Of a stretch of 64,000 bases of DNA, positions 16,759 through 25,336 are shown in pieces. Both the position numbers and the translations under genes were made by a program. Below the pieces are notes generated by a model. That model did not search any database, had not been told where the DNA came from, and saw only the letters and a program-made list of their open reading frames with translations. Numbering within the stretch: the stretch's first letter is position 1; every line of letters begins with the position of its first letter. Source of the DNA: Williamsia sp. 1138 (GTDB lineage Bacteria > Actinomycetota > Actinomycetes > Mycobacteriales > Mycobacteriaceae); contig NZ_MJEJ02000046.1 in NCBI RefSeq assembly GCF_002095435.2, positions 62,001 to 126,000 on the forward strand. Reading direction: 5' to 3'.

Positions 16759-16826
16759 AATTCGCGCCACTTGCCTGCGTACGCGCCGGTTGCAACCGGC
16801 GCGTACGCACGTATCTGGCGCGAATT
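16759..16826. repeat. 68-bp nested palindrome upstream of the clpP pair
   Basis: The core 16777-16808 is a perfect 32-bp palindrome (each half GCGTACGCGCCGGTTG). It is enclosed by perfect 11-bp outer arms, AATTCGCGCCA at 16759-16769 and TGGCGCGAATT at 16816-16826, with the same centre. It fills the 152-base gap between the SHOCT gene stop and the clpP start on the same strand. It could terminate the SHOCT transcript, act as an operator for the ClgR/PopR-like regulator, or be a member of an extragenic palindrome family. A T-run typical of a simple terminator is absent. Confidence 0.85.
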
Positions 16827-16833
16827 TTCGGGT

Positions 16834-17694
16834 TCAGAGCTCGCCGAGAATCCGGGTCCGCACCGCCTGGTACTCGGCGTCGCTGATGTTTCCGGCGCCG
16901 CGCATCGCCTCGAGTTCGGCCAGCCGCTGGCTCGGGCTTCGTGGCGGCGCAGGAGGTGCGGCGTAGTCGACCTTCCGCAGGTCCGGACCACCCGCGGGTT
17001 GTCCTCCGACGCGGCGCACGATGTCCATGACCTGCTGGCGCGCCACCGGGTTGGAACGAAGATCGACGGTGCCACCGAAGGGGATGTTGTTGTTCTTGAA
17101 CACGCTCATGATCTCCATGAGGGCATCCGAGTGCCCGGACAAGTCGAACTCCCTGCCGGTATCGGTGTCGGTGAACCGCGCCGGGGCCGACCCCGCCAGC
17201 AAAGACGTTCGTTGCCAATCGATCTCGAACTGGCCCGAGTACGGGTCGACGAGCACCGCCAGCCGTCGCGCGTTGAGTGCTGCCAGATGCATCAACGGGA
17301 CGACAAGCCGCTTGTCGGCCTCGAACGGTGCGATGCCGTCGCCGTGGATGCGGAGCCTCAGCTTCATCATCGGCTGGTTGTTGACCTGCACGTTGGTCTG
17401 CTCCACCGACAGCACGTCGGCGACCCCGAGCCGCCCGGTCTGCTCGAGTTCGAACCGCCGGCGCTTACCCCGGTAGCTGAACTGTGCGATGAAGAACGCG
17501 ATGACGACATCCAGGATGGTGATCGCGAGCCCGGTGTAGAACATCCAGCCCACCATCGGATCGCCGATCACGAAATACGCGACGAGGAAGATCGGTCCGA
17601 CGATCCCGCACAGCAGCGAGAACGCGAGAATCGGCACGAACGTCCGCATGAAAGTCGGCTCCGTGTCGCTGCTGCCGTGCCCGAAAAGGCCCAT
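16834..17694 (-). CDS. Membrane protein with C-terminal SHOCT domain
   Basis: A 286-residue product from ATG 17694 (MGLFGHGSS); the longer frame to 17829 has no family features. Two transmembrane helices at about residues 18-40 and 48-70 are followed by a soluble beta-rich region of unknown function. The last 30 residues, RLAELEAMRGAGNISDAEYQ and on, are a SHOCT motif, a short helical segment common at protein termini in actinobacteria and thought to mediate oligomerisation or nucleic-acid contacts. No enzyme motif is visible. Confidence 0.75.
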   Translation of the reverse strand: MGLFGHGSSDTEPTFMRTFVPILAFSLLCGIVGPIFLVAYFVIGDPMVGWMFYTGLAITILDVVIAFFIAQFSYRGKRRRFELEQTGRLGVADVLSVEQTNVQVNNQPMMKLRLRIHGDGIAPFEADKRLVVPLMHLAALNARRLAVLVDPYSGQFEIDWQRTSLLAGSAPARFTDTDTGREFDLSGHSDALMEIMSVFKNNNIPFGGTVDLRSNPVARQQVMDIVRRVGGQPAGGPDLRKVDYAAPPAPPRSPSQRLAELEAMRGAGNISDAEYQAVRTRILGEL

Positions 17695-17869
17695 CACCCG
17701 CCCCTGTTCTCCACGTGTGCAGACAGTATCGCGCACCGCGGTGTACCCGGTCGAGCATGTTGGGTGCGAAGTCATTCGACCGGCAGGATTTCCCTCCAAC
17801 GACTCACCCGACAAGTCGACTCGGCGCATACTCGATCACAACGCGAGACCACTTGTGGAGGCAACCGCA

Positions 17870-18817
17870 ATGACCGACATCAACCCACCCAGGATCAATC
17901 GTCGTCGGATGCTGTCGATCACGGCGACCACTGTTGCCGGACTCGCGGCCGGGGCGCTCGCGTCATCAGGGCCCGCCCACGCAGCGCCGAGTCTGTGCGA
18001 TCTACCCGGGACCGGGTCGGTCGGGCCGGAACTGTGCGGGCCACTCGGATCCGGCGCCGACTGCGGAGGCTTCAACGACGTCACCCCACCTGGCGTCACC
18101 GACCGGCTCTTTTTGTGGGAGCGGGTGAAGAACGTGACTCCCGCCTTCCCCGGCACCAATACCAAGGTGGTGCGAACCAGCGTCTCGATGATCCCTCAAC
18201 AACCACAGCCGGTGCCGAAGGTCATTCCACCCCCGACCCCGCTGTCAGGTTCAACCAAGCAGGCTTACGCCATCCGGCAGGGTGGCGCCCCGGGTGGATC
18301 GGGACCCAACAATCGGCTTCTAATACCCACCCAGCGACTGTCGGGGATCGAGTGTTCCCACATCTGGCAGGGCACCACGCTCAATTTCTGCAAGATCGCC
18401 TTCGATGAGGCCAATGCTGCGCCACGCCCGGTAGGAACCGTGCCGGCCATAGGGATCAATTCGAAGGCCGCCCGGCAGCAAGACCAACTCCACATCCACC
18501 TGAGCCGCGCGCAGGCAGGCGTGATGAAGAACCTGGAGAGCGCGTTGAAGAAAAACGAGATCAAACTCAAGCAGGCGGACTGGGGCGCGGCGCCGCACGT
18601 GACCATTCTCGGCCGAACCTACCGCGTCTTGCACAGGCAAAACCTCAACGACAATCCTTTCCGGCTGATGCTCGACAATGTGGCGCCAAAGAACATGGGA
18701 GAACAGATGTTGGCGATCGTTCCGGCACCCCAAGGGGGCTTCTACCTCATCAACAGCGAGGTCAAGGCCCTGCCGGGCGGCACCGGGCAGGTCGACAGCC
18801 TCCTTTATTACACGTAA
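17870..18817 (+). CDS. cdh: CDP-diacylglycerol diphosphatase, Tat-exported
   Basis: A 315-residue protein from ATG 17870, with a GGAGG site about 8 bases upstream. The N-terminus carries a twin-arginine signal (NRRRMLS, a hydrophobic stretch, then a likely cleavage at AHA, about residue 36). The mature part matches the CDH family, a HIT-fold relative: GINSKAARQQDQLHIHLS holds the catalytic His-x-His, and PHVTILGRTYRVL and GGFYLINSE are conserved blocks. CDH hydrolyses CDP-diacylglycerol to CMP and phosphatidate; here it would act outside the cytoplasmic membrane. The gene stands alone between a divergent SHOCT gene and the convergent tuf. Confidence 0.85.
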   Translation: MTDINPPRINRRRMLSITATTVAGLAAGALASSGPAHAAPSLCDLPGTGSVGPELCGPLGSGADCGGFNDVTPPGVTDRLFLWERVKNVTPAFPGTNTKVVRTSVSMIPQQPQPVPKVIPPPTPLSGSTKQAYAIRQGGAPGGSGPNNRLLIPTQRLSGIECSHIWQGTTLNFCKIAFDEANAAPRPVGTVPAIGINSKAARQQDQLHIHLSRAQAGVMKNLESALKKNEIKLKQADWGAAPHVTILGRTYRVLHRQNLNDNPFRLMLDNVAPKNMGEQMLAIVPAPQGGFYLINSEVKALPGGTGQVDSLLYYT

Positions 18818-18830
18818 CGAGTCCGAAGGT

Positions 18831-18905
18831 CCCTGAGATCGTCCGTCTGAGGGGTCACCAAGGGTTATATGCCCTTCGCACCCCGTGAGGTGGACGATCT
18901 CAGGG
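18831..18905. repeat. 75-bp nested inverted repeat downstream of cdh
   Basis: Perfect 14-bp outer arms CCCTGAGATCGTCC (18831-18844) and GGACGATCTCAGGG (18892-18905) enclose GGGGT (18851-18855) pairing with ACCCC (18880-18884), and AAGGG (18860-18864) pairing with CCCTT (18872-18876). An RNA would fold into one long interrupted hairpin beginning 14 bases after the cdh stop. It lies upstream of a separate U-rich terminator hairpin, so it is more than a simple terminator; an extragenic palindrome or RNA-stability element are alternatives. Confidence 0.75.
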
Positions 18906-18928
18906 TGAATCCGCTCCCGGACACAGCA

Positions 18929-18962
18929 AAAACGCCCGACCCCTTGCGGGATCGGGCGTTTT
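18929..18962. terminator. Bidirectional rho-independent terminator between cdh and tuf
   Basis: An 11-bp stem AAAACGCCCGA (18929-18939) / TCGGGCGTTTT (18952-18962) has A-runs and T-runs on the respective sides and a short inner loop. It lies just 3' of tuf on the minus strand and after cdh on the plus strand, so it can serve both convergent transcripts. Confidence 0.88.
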
Positions 18963-18977
18963 CGGGTGTAGCTGCTA

Positions 18978-20168
18978 CTACTTGTTGATCTTCGTGACGC
19001 GACCGGCACCGACGGTGCGGCCACCTTCACGGATCGCGAAGCGCAGGCCCTCGTCCATGGCGACCGGCTGGATCAGCTTGACGGACATCTCGGTGTTGTC
19101 ACCGGGCATGACCATTTCGGTGCCCTCGGGCAGGGTCACAACGCCCGTCACGTCAGTCGTACGGAAGTAGAACTGGGGACGGTAGTTGTTGAAGAACGGG
19201 GTGTGCCGTCCGCCTTCGTCCTTGGACAGGATGTAGGCCTGTCCTTCGAACTCGGTGTGCGGAGTGGTGGTGCCCGGCTTGATGACAACCTGTCCACGCT
19301 CGACGTCTTCGCGCTTCAGACCACGCAGCAGCAGACCGGCGTTGTCGCCTGCCTGTGCCGAGTCGAGGAGCTTGTGGAACATCTCGATACCGGTGACGGT
19401 GGTCTTGGTGCTCTTCTCGCGGATGCCGACGATGTCGACTTCCTCGTTCACCTTGACCTCGCCACGCTCCACACGACCGGTGACAACGGTGCCACGACCG
19501 GTGATCGTGAACACGTCCTCCACGGGCATGAGGAACGGCTTCTCGGTCTCGCGAACCGGCTCCGGGATGCTCTCGTCGACAGCGTCCATGAGCTCTTCGA
19601 CGGTCTTGACCCACTCCGGATCGCCCTCGAGCGCCTTCAGAGCCGAGACCTTGATGACCGGGGCATCCTCGTCGAATTCCTGAGCTGCGAGAAGTTCACG
19701 CACCTCCATCTCGACGAGTTCGATGATCTCGTCGTCGTCGACCATGTCGGCCTTGTTCAGCGCGACCAGGATGTACGGCACGCCGACCTGGCGAGCGAGC
19801 AGCACGTGCTCACGCGTCTGGGGCATCGGGCCGTCGGTGGCGGCAACCACGAGGATCGCGCCGTCCATCTGGGCTGCACCGGTGATCATGTTCTTGATGT
19901 AGTCCGCGTGACCAGGAGCATCGACGTGGGCGTAGTGACGCTTCTCCGTCTGGTACTCAACATGCGAGATGTTGATCGTGATACCACGAGCCTTCTCTTC
20001 CGGAGCCTTGTCGATCTGATCGAACGCAAAGCTCGCGTTGAGATCCGGGAACTTGTCGTGCAACACCTTGGTGATGGCCGCCGTCAGCGTGGTCTTGCCG
20101 TGGTCGACGTGACCGATGGTGCCGATGTTCACGTGCGGCTTGGTCCGCTCGAACTTCGCCTTCGCCAC
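18978..20168 (-). CDS. tuf: Translation elongation factor Tu
   Basis: The 396-residue product is full-length EF-Tu, the GTPase that brings aminoacyl-tRNA to the ribosome. G1 is GHVDHGKTT, the switch II region DAPGHADY, G4 NKAD, and G5 SALKAL. Domains 2 and 3 are complete, ending [11 protein letters not shown]. It starts at GTG, with GGAGG just upstream; the start context AATCAAGTGGC is shared exactly with fusA. It is the last gene of the str operon, 154 bases after fusA, and is followed by a strong terminator. Confidence 0.98.
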   Translation of the reverse strand: MAKAKFERTKPHVNIGTIGHVDHGKTTLTAAITKVLHDKFPDLNASFAFDQIDKAPEEKARGITINISHVEYQTEKRHYAHVDAPGHADYIKNMITGAAQMDGAILVVAATDGPMPQTREHVLLARQVGVPYILVALNKADMVDDDEIIELVEMEVRELLAAQEFDEDAPVIKVSALKALEGDPEWVKTVEELMDAVDESIPEPVRETEKPFLMPVEDVFTITGRGTVVTGRVERGEVKVNEEVDIVGIREKSTKTTVTGIEMFHKLLDSAQAGDNAGLLLRGLKREDVERGQVVIKPGTTTPHTEFEGQAYILSKDEGGRHTPFFNNYRPQFYFRTTDVTGVVTLPEGTEMVMPGDNTEMSVKLIQPVAMDEGLRFAIREGGRTVGAGRVTKINK

Positions 20169-20322
20169 TTGATTGTCCTCCTGGACTTGTTGTAGTGACC
20201 GGGGTTTTCCTGGTCACTGGGTGTAATCCCACTGCTTGAATATTCAGTTCGTGTCGCAGCAGGTGTTTCTTATCTGCTTTGCGCCGGTGGCGGCGCTATC
20301 GCCGAGGCGAGGGGAAGAGTAT

Positions 20323-22428
20323 TCACTCACCCGTTGCTTTGGCAATGATCTCCTTCGACACGTTCGCCGGAACTTCGGCGTACGAGTCGAACACCATGGA
20401 GTAGTTCGCTCGGCCCTGGGTCCGTGACCGCAGGTCACCGATGTAGCCGAACATCTCCGACAGAGGAACCAGTGCCTTGACGACACGTGCGCCACTGCGC
20501 TCTTCCATGGCCTGGATTTGACCACGGCGTGAGTTCAGGTCGCCGATCACGTCGCCCATGTAATCCTCTGGCGTGGTGACCTCGACGGCCATCAACGGTT
20601 CCAGGATCACTGGGCCCGCCATCCGGGCCGCCTCTTTCATGGCGGCCGATCCGGCGATCTTGAACGCCATCTCAGAGGAGTCGACGTCATGGTAGGCGCC
20701 GTCCAGCAGAGTGAACTTCAAGTTGACGAGCGGGTACCCGGCGAGCACGCCGTACTGCATTGCGTCCTGCGCGCCGGCATCCACGGATGGGATGTACTCG
20801 CGAGGAACGCGGCCACCGGTCACGGCGTTCACGAACTCGTAGGTGGCGCCGTCTTCGGCGTCGACCAGCGGTTCGAGCTTGACGATGACCTTGGCGAACT
20901 GCCCGCTTCCGCCCGTTTGCTTCTTGTGGACGTAGTCGTGCTTCTCAACCGTCTTGCGGATGGTCTCTCGGTAGGCAACCTGCGGCTTACCGACATTGGC
21001 CTCGACCTTGAACTCCCGCTTCATGCGGTCGACCAGGATGTCGAGGTGGAGCTCGCCCATACCGCCGATGACGGTCTGACCGGTCTCGTCGTCCAGCTTG
21101 ACAGAGAACGTGGGGTCCTCTTCGGCCAGTTTCTGGATGGCGACACCCAGCTTTTCCTGGTCCGACTTGGTCTTCGGCTCGATCGAGACGTTGATGACCG
21201 GGTCCGGGAAGCTCATCGATTCCAGGACGATCGGTGCATTCGAGTCGCACAGGGTGTCACCGGTGGTGGTGTCCTTGAGGCCGATCATCGCGTAGATGTG
21301 GCCCGCCGTGGCATCCTCGACCGGCATTTCCTTGTTGGCATGCATCTGGAACAGCTTGCCGATGCGCTCTTTTTTGCCCTTGGTGGCATTGAGCACGCCG
21401 GTGCCTGCCGTGATGTGTCCGGAGTAGACACGCACGAACGTCAGCTTGCCGAAGAACGGATGCGAGGCGATCTTGAACGCCAGCGCCGCGAACGGCTCCT
21501 CGGACGAGGGCTTGCGCGACAGGATCTCTTCTTCGTTACCGACCGCGTGACCTTCCACGGAGGGAACGTCGAGCGGGGACGGCAGGTAGTCGATGACCGC
21601 GTCGAGCATGGGCTGGACGCCCTTGTTCTTGAACGCCGAACCACACAGCACCGGGTACAGCTGACGGGTGACCGTCAGCTTGCGGATGGCCGCCTTGACC
21701 TCGGGGATGGTGACTTCTTCGCCACCGAAGTACTTCTCGAGCAGCGCTTCGTCGGTCTCTACGACCGTCTCCATCATCTTCTCGCGGTACTCCTTGGCCT
21801 TCTCCAGGAGATCGGCCGGGATCTCCTCGATGGTCGGCTCGGCACCGGTCGGCACGACGCCGCGCCAGGTGATGGCCTTCATCTCGATGAGATCGACGAC
21901 GCCGTCGAAGTCGTCCTCGGCACCGATCGGCAGCTGGAGAACCAGCGGCTTGGCACCGAGACGCTCTTCGATGGTGCGCACCGTGAAGTAGAAGTCGGCG
22001 CCCAGCTTGTCCATCTTGTTGACGAAGCAGATACGGGGAACTTCGTACTTCTCGGCCTGCCGCCAGACCTGCTCGGACTGCGGCTCCACGCCCTCTTTAC
22101 CGTCGAACACCGCAACAGCGCCGTCGAGCACGCGCAGGCTTCGCTCCACCTCGACGGTGAAGTCGACGTGCCCGGGGGTGTCGATGATGTTGATCTGGTT
22201 CTTGTTCCAGAAACAGGTCACCGCAGCGGAGGTGATGGTGATCCCCCGCTCCTTCTCCTGCTCCATCCAGTCGGTGGTCGACGCGCCGTCGTGCGTCTCA
22301 CCGATCTTGTAGTTGACGCCGGTGTAGAAGAGGATTCGCTCGGTGGTGGTGGTCTTGCCGGCATCGATGTGGGCCATGATGCCGATGTTGCGAACCTTGT
22401 TCAGGTCGCTGAGCACTTCCTGTGCCAC
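20323..22428 (-). CDS. fusA: Translation elongation factor G
   Basis: The 701-residue EF-G catalyses GTP-dependent ribosome translocation and helps ribosome recycling. G-domain motifs are [16 protein letters not shown] (G1), DTPGHVDFT (G3) and NKMDKLGAD (G4). The C-terminal domains include [15 protein letters not shown] and the EF-G hallmark [12 protein letters not shown]. It starts at GTG with GAAGGG upstream and lies 86 bases after rpsG in the str operon. The length and motifs match housekeeping EF-G rather than a tetracycline-resistance paralogue. Confidence 0.98.
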   Translation of the reverse strand: MAQEVLSDLNKVRNIGIMAHIDAGKTTTTERILFYTGVNYKIGETHDGASTTDWMEQEKERGITITSAAVTCFWNKNQINIIDTPGHVDFTVEVERSLRVLDGAVAVFDGKEGVEPQSEQVWRQAEKYEVPRICFVNKMDKLGADFYFTVRTIEERLGAKPLVLQLPIGAEDDFDGVVDLIEMKAITWRGVVPTGAEPTIEEIPADLLEKAKEYREKMMETVVETDEALLEKYFGGEEVTIPEVKAAIRKLTVTRQLYPVLCGSAFKNKGVQPMLDAVIDYLPSPLDVPSVEGHAVGNEEEILSRKPSSEEPFAALAFKIASHPFFGKLTFVRVYSGHITAGTGVLNATKGKKERIGKLFQMHANKEMPVEDATAGHIYAMIGLKDTTTGDTLCDSNAPIVLESMSFPDPVINVSIEPKTKSDQEKLGVAIQKLAEEDPTFSVKLDDETGQTVIGGMGELHLDILVDRMKREFKVEANVGKPQVAYRETIRKTVEKHDYVHKKQTGGSGQFAKVIVKLEPLVDAEDGATYEFVNAVTGGRVPREYIPSVDAGAQDAMQYGVLAGYPLVNLKFTLLDGAYHDVDSSEMAFKIAGSAAMKEAARMAGPVILEPLMAVEVTTPEDYMGDVIGDLNSRRGQIQAMEERSGARVVKALVPLSEMFGYIGDLRSRTQGRANYSMVFDSYAEVPANVSKEIIAKATGE

Positions 22429-22514
22429 TTGATTCCCTTCGGGAAGTTTTCTGACTGAAGACTGTCTTGATTGCGAGCGCGACTACTGCGCCCACCGAAG
22501 CAAGCTTCGGAAGG

Positions 22515-22985
22515 TCACCAGCGGTAGTGCGCGAATGCCCGGTTGGCCTCGGCCATCTTGTGGGTGTCCTCGCGACGCTTGACTGCTGCGCCCAGACCAT
22601 TGCTGGCGTCGAGGAGCTCATTGGCGAGACGCTCGACCATGGTCTTCTCACGACGCTGCCGCGAGAAGGTGACGAGCCAGCGCAGTGCCAACGTGTTGGC
22701 GCGGCCCGGCTTGACCTCGATGGGCACCTGGTAGGTGGCACCACCGACGCGGCGGCTCTTGACCTCGAGTGCGGGGCGGACGTTGTCCAGCGCGCGCTTG
22801 AGGGTGACGACCGGGTCGGTGCCGGTCTTCTCGCGAGCCTGCTCGAGCGCCTTGTAGACGATGCGCTCGGCGGTCGACTTCTTGCCGTCCAGCAGGATCT
22901 TGTTCACCAGCTGGGTGACCAGCGGGCTGCCGTAGACGGGGTCGTTGATCAGTGGGCGCTTCGGCGCGGGTCCTTTACGTGGCAT
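22515..22985 (-). CDS. rpsG: 30S ribosomal protein S7
   Basis: A 156-residue S7, the usual actinobacterial length, beginning [12 protein letters not shown] and ending RAFAHYRW. It binds the 3' major domain of 16S rRNA and lines the E-site, nucleating assembly of the 30S head. Its ATG shares one base with the rpsL stop (TGATG), so S12 and S7 are translationally coupled. Confidence 0.98.
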   Translation of the reverse strand: MPRKGPAPKRPLINDPVYGSPLVTQLVNKILLDGKKSTAERIVYKALEQAREKTGTDPVVTLKRALDNVRPALEVKSRRVGGATYQVPIEVKPGRANTLALRWLVTFSRQRREKTMVERLANELLDASNGLGAAVKRREDTHKMAEANRAFAHYRW

Positions 22986-23359
22986 CAGCCCTTCTCCTTC
23001 TTCGCGCCGTACTTGCTGCGGCCTTGCTTGCGGGCCTTGACACCCTGGGTGTCGAGCGAGCCGCGGATGACCTTGTAACGCACACCCGGGAGGTCCTTCA
23101 CACGACCACCGCGAACGAGCACCATCGAGTGCTCCTGCAGGTTGTGGCCTTCACCGGGGATGTAAGCGGTCACCTCGACCGAGCTGGTGAGACGAACACG
23201 GGCCACCTTCCGGAGCGCGGAGTTCGGCTTCTTCGGAGTGGTGGTGTAGACGCGAGTGCAGACGCCGCGTCGCTGCGGGCTGCCCTTCAGCGCTGCCGTC
23301 TTCTGCTTGGCAGGCTTGTCGTGACGGCCCTTGCGGACCAGCTGGTTGATAGTTGGCAC
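22985..23359 (-). CDS. rpsL: 30S ribosomal protein S12
   Basis: The 124-residue S12 starts at GTG 23359 (coding for [12 protein letters not shown]), with AAGGAAG about 8 bases upstream; the open frame continues to 23767 but the extension is untranslated leader. S12 lies at the decoding centre and controls accuracy. The residues tied to streptomycin resistance in mycobacteria are lysines here, Lys43 in [12 protein letters not shown] and Lys88 in [11 protein letters not shown], so the protein looks drug-sensitive. It is the first gene of the str operon. Confidence 0.98.
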   Translation of the reverse strand: MPTINQLVRKGRHDKPAKQKTAALKGSPQRRGVCTRVYTTTPKKPNSALRKVARVRLTSSVEVTAYIPGEGHNLQEHSMVLVRGGRVKDLPGVRYKVIRGSLDTQGVKARKQGRSKYGAKKEKG

Positions 23360-23597
23360 TGAGAGTTCTTCCTTTGTTTGGCGTTCTTCGTACTCTGCTG
23401 CGGTTTCTGCTCCGGGCAAGTTCCCGATCAGATCGGAACCTCCGCAGTACGCCCCACCAAGACGAAAGCCCTGGTCAGGTGTGGCCTCCCCTACCCCACA
23501 GTCGGGCGTGTCGAAATTGCCCAGCGCGGTAGTTGAAGGCACGCAGATGGGACCCGGCCGAATCTGGAGGAAAACGGAGGCCGAGCACCAGCGGTCA

Positions 23598-23626
23598 ACT
23601 GTACCGACCAGCCTTGCCCAGGTCAA
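23598..23626 (-). promoter_or_regulatory. Predicted housekeeping promoter of the str operon
   Basis: On the minus strand, TTGACC (23626-23621) and TACAGT (23603-23598) are separated by exactly 17 bases, a near-consensus sigma70/SigA promoter. Initiation near 23591 would leave a leader of about 230 bases before rpsL. I saw no gene in 23360-23809 on either strand. Confidence 0.75.
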
Positions 23627-23797
23627 AATTGCTCGATACCACAGGGCGCCGCGCGAATCTCGCAGTTCGGCGAGGGTGTCGGCGCGATCTGGGCGATTGC
23701 CAGCGATGACCCCGGCAGGTGTCGGGTACCGAATCTGTAACCGTTGCGCGCCCGGTTCCATTCCCACGGAACAGCACCGGATCGCGCGGCGACCTTT

Positions 23798-23803
23798 GAT
23801 AAT
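23798..23803 (+). promoter_or_regulatory. -10 element adjacent to the SGNH hydrolase start (leaderless candidate)
   Basis: GATAAT ends 6 bases before ATG 23810, which places the expected transcription start at or next to the A of the ATG. No Shine-Dalgarno sequence is present upstream. This is the arrangement of leaderless actinobacterial mRNAs. No convincing -35 element was seen. Confidence 0.5.
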
Positions 23804-23809
23804 TAGCTC

Positions 23810-25240
23810 ATGTCACTACACAAATCGGACCAGCGACCGGCGAGATCTTTGTTGCATGGCGCGAGACGCTTCTCGGGTTCGGCCATCGTGGCCCTCACCC
23901 TGGGCGCCACCTTGACCGTCCTACCGGTCAGCCCAGCCGCTGCGGCACCCGGTCCGACCGGCTGTCCGGCGGCAGGCGCCTGGGTCGGCGCCTGGAGCGC
24001 TCCGGCCTCCGACAACACACAGAACCCGCCGGTCGATCCGAGCTACGACCTGATCGGACCGGTCGACAACTCCACCGTGCGGTCGATGATCGTTCCCACC
24101 CGGGCTGGACAGGTGCTCCGCGTGCACCTGTCAAACGCATTCGGGCAGACCCCGCTCGTCGTCGGCGCGGCCAGCGTGGCAAAGCGGACGCAAGCCGCCA
24201 ACGTCGACGTACCCGTACCCCTGACATTCGGCGGCAGCCCGTCGGTGACGGTACCCGTGGGCGGCGAGGTCGTGAGCGATCCCGCCCCCATGCCGTTCCA
24301 GGCATTCGAAGCCCTGGCGGTGTCCACCTTCTTGCCCGACACCGTGACGTCTCCTACCCGCCACTGGGTCGCGCGGCAGACCTCGTACCAAACCGCCGCC
24401 GGCAGCGGGAATCAGGCCTTCGACACCAGCGGGGAGATGTTCACAGCCGACAAGTCGGGCCAGAGCATGACGTCGAGGTTGTTCGTGACCGGAATGGACG
24501 TGCTGGCACCAGACACCGGGGCGATCGTCGCGCTCGGCGACTCACTCACCGACGGCTATCAGCCGGGTCTCGACCCCACGAAGCCCGGCGGCGAATCCGC
24601 GCAAGGGCTCGACGAGAACGTGCGGTGGCCCGACTACCTGGCCCGCCGGGTCAACGATCGAGGCCTGCCCATGACTGTCGTCAATGCCGGCATCAGTGGC
24701 AACCGCGTCAGCTTCGACCCCTCGGTCGGCGGCCAACGTCCCGCGGACGGACCTTCGGCACTCAATCGCCTCGGCAGGGACGTGCTGTCGGTTCCGAACG
24801 TCCGCACGGTGGTGTTCTTCGAAGGCATCAATGACCTCGGACAGGCGCCCGGGGTGAACTTGGAGCAGATCACGCAGAACTACACGAGCATCATCACCAC
24901 GCTGCATCAGCGCGGCATCCGGGTGCTGCAGGGCACGATCACGCCGGCGGGCGGCAACACCGGACCCGGCAACTACGGCACCGACGCGACGAACGATCTG
25001 CGTAACCAGATCAACGCCTGGATCCGGACCGACAGCCCGGCCGACGGGGTCGTCGACTTCGACAAGGCCGTCGCAGACCCGGCGTCACCGAAGCAGATCC
25101 TGCCCGCCTACGACAGCGGCGACCACCTGCACTTCAACGCCGCCGGCTACCAGAAACTCGCGGATACCGTTGCGCTGGATCAACTGGCGAACACATGCTC
25201 GTCAGGCTCGTCCGGTTCGTCCTGGGGTTCGGCGGCGTAA
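23810..25240 (+). CDS. Secreted SGNH/GDSL-type hydrolase
   Basis: A 476-residue exported protein. The N-terminus is a Sec-type signal with a basic start, a hydrophobic core at about 24-40 and a likely cleavage after AAAA near residue 45. The mature protein begins with a beta-rich region (about 50-240) and then the SGNH catalytic domain: block [10 protein letters not shown] (nucleophile Ser), block III EGINDLG (Asn) and block [10 protein letters not shown] (catalytic His with Asp). The Cys in NTCSS near the C-terminus may pair with the early GCPAA cysteine. Such enzymes are extracellular esterases or lipases, often acting on acylated polysaccharides. A leaderless transcript is likely. The C-terminal Ser/Gly tail is low-complexity. 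Confidence 0.87.
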   Translation: MSLHKSDQRPARSLLHGARRFSGSAIVALTLGATLTVLPVSPAAAAPGPTGCPAAGAWVGAWSAPASDNTQNPPVDPSYDLIGPVDNSTVRSMIVPTRAGQVLRVHLSNAFGQTPLVVGAASVAKRTQAANVDVPVPLTFGGSPSVTVPVGGEVVSDPAPMPFQAFEALAVSTFLPDTVTSPTRHWVARQTSYQTAAGSGNQAFDTSGEMFTADKSGQSMTSRLFVTGMDVLAPDTGAIVALGDSLTDGYQPGLDPTKPGGESAQGLDENVRWPDYLARRVNDRGLPMTVVNAGISGNRVSFDPSVGGQRPADGPSALNRLGRDVLSVPNVRTVVFFEGINDLGQAPGVNLEQITQNYTSIITTLHQRGIRVLQGTITPAGGNTGPGNYGTDATNDLRNQINAWIRTDSPADGVVDFDKAVADPASPKQILPAYDSGDHLHFNAAGYQKLADTVALDQLANTCSSGSSGSSWGSAA

Positions 25241-25336
25241 GGCGGCCGGACCTCGACGGGGAAGGCCCGGATCCCTGAGAGGGCGGGTCACGAAACGACC
25301 CCAACCGGCCATCGAGCGGGCGTAGCGTCAGGGCTG

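Noticed and set aside
16663-18408. 581-codon plus-strand frame across the SHOCT gene
   Set aside because: It is antisense to the SHOCT gene and continues out of frame through cdh; it shows no domain features.
20689-22458. 589-codon frame opposite fusA
   Set aside because: It is an antisense shadow of a highly conserved gene, caused by GC-rich codon bias; the same holds for the 330-codon frame opposite tuf.
22985-23767. 260-codon form of S12
   Set aside because: S12 is 124 residues in related species, a GTG with AAGGAAG fits that length, and the extension covers the str promoter.
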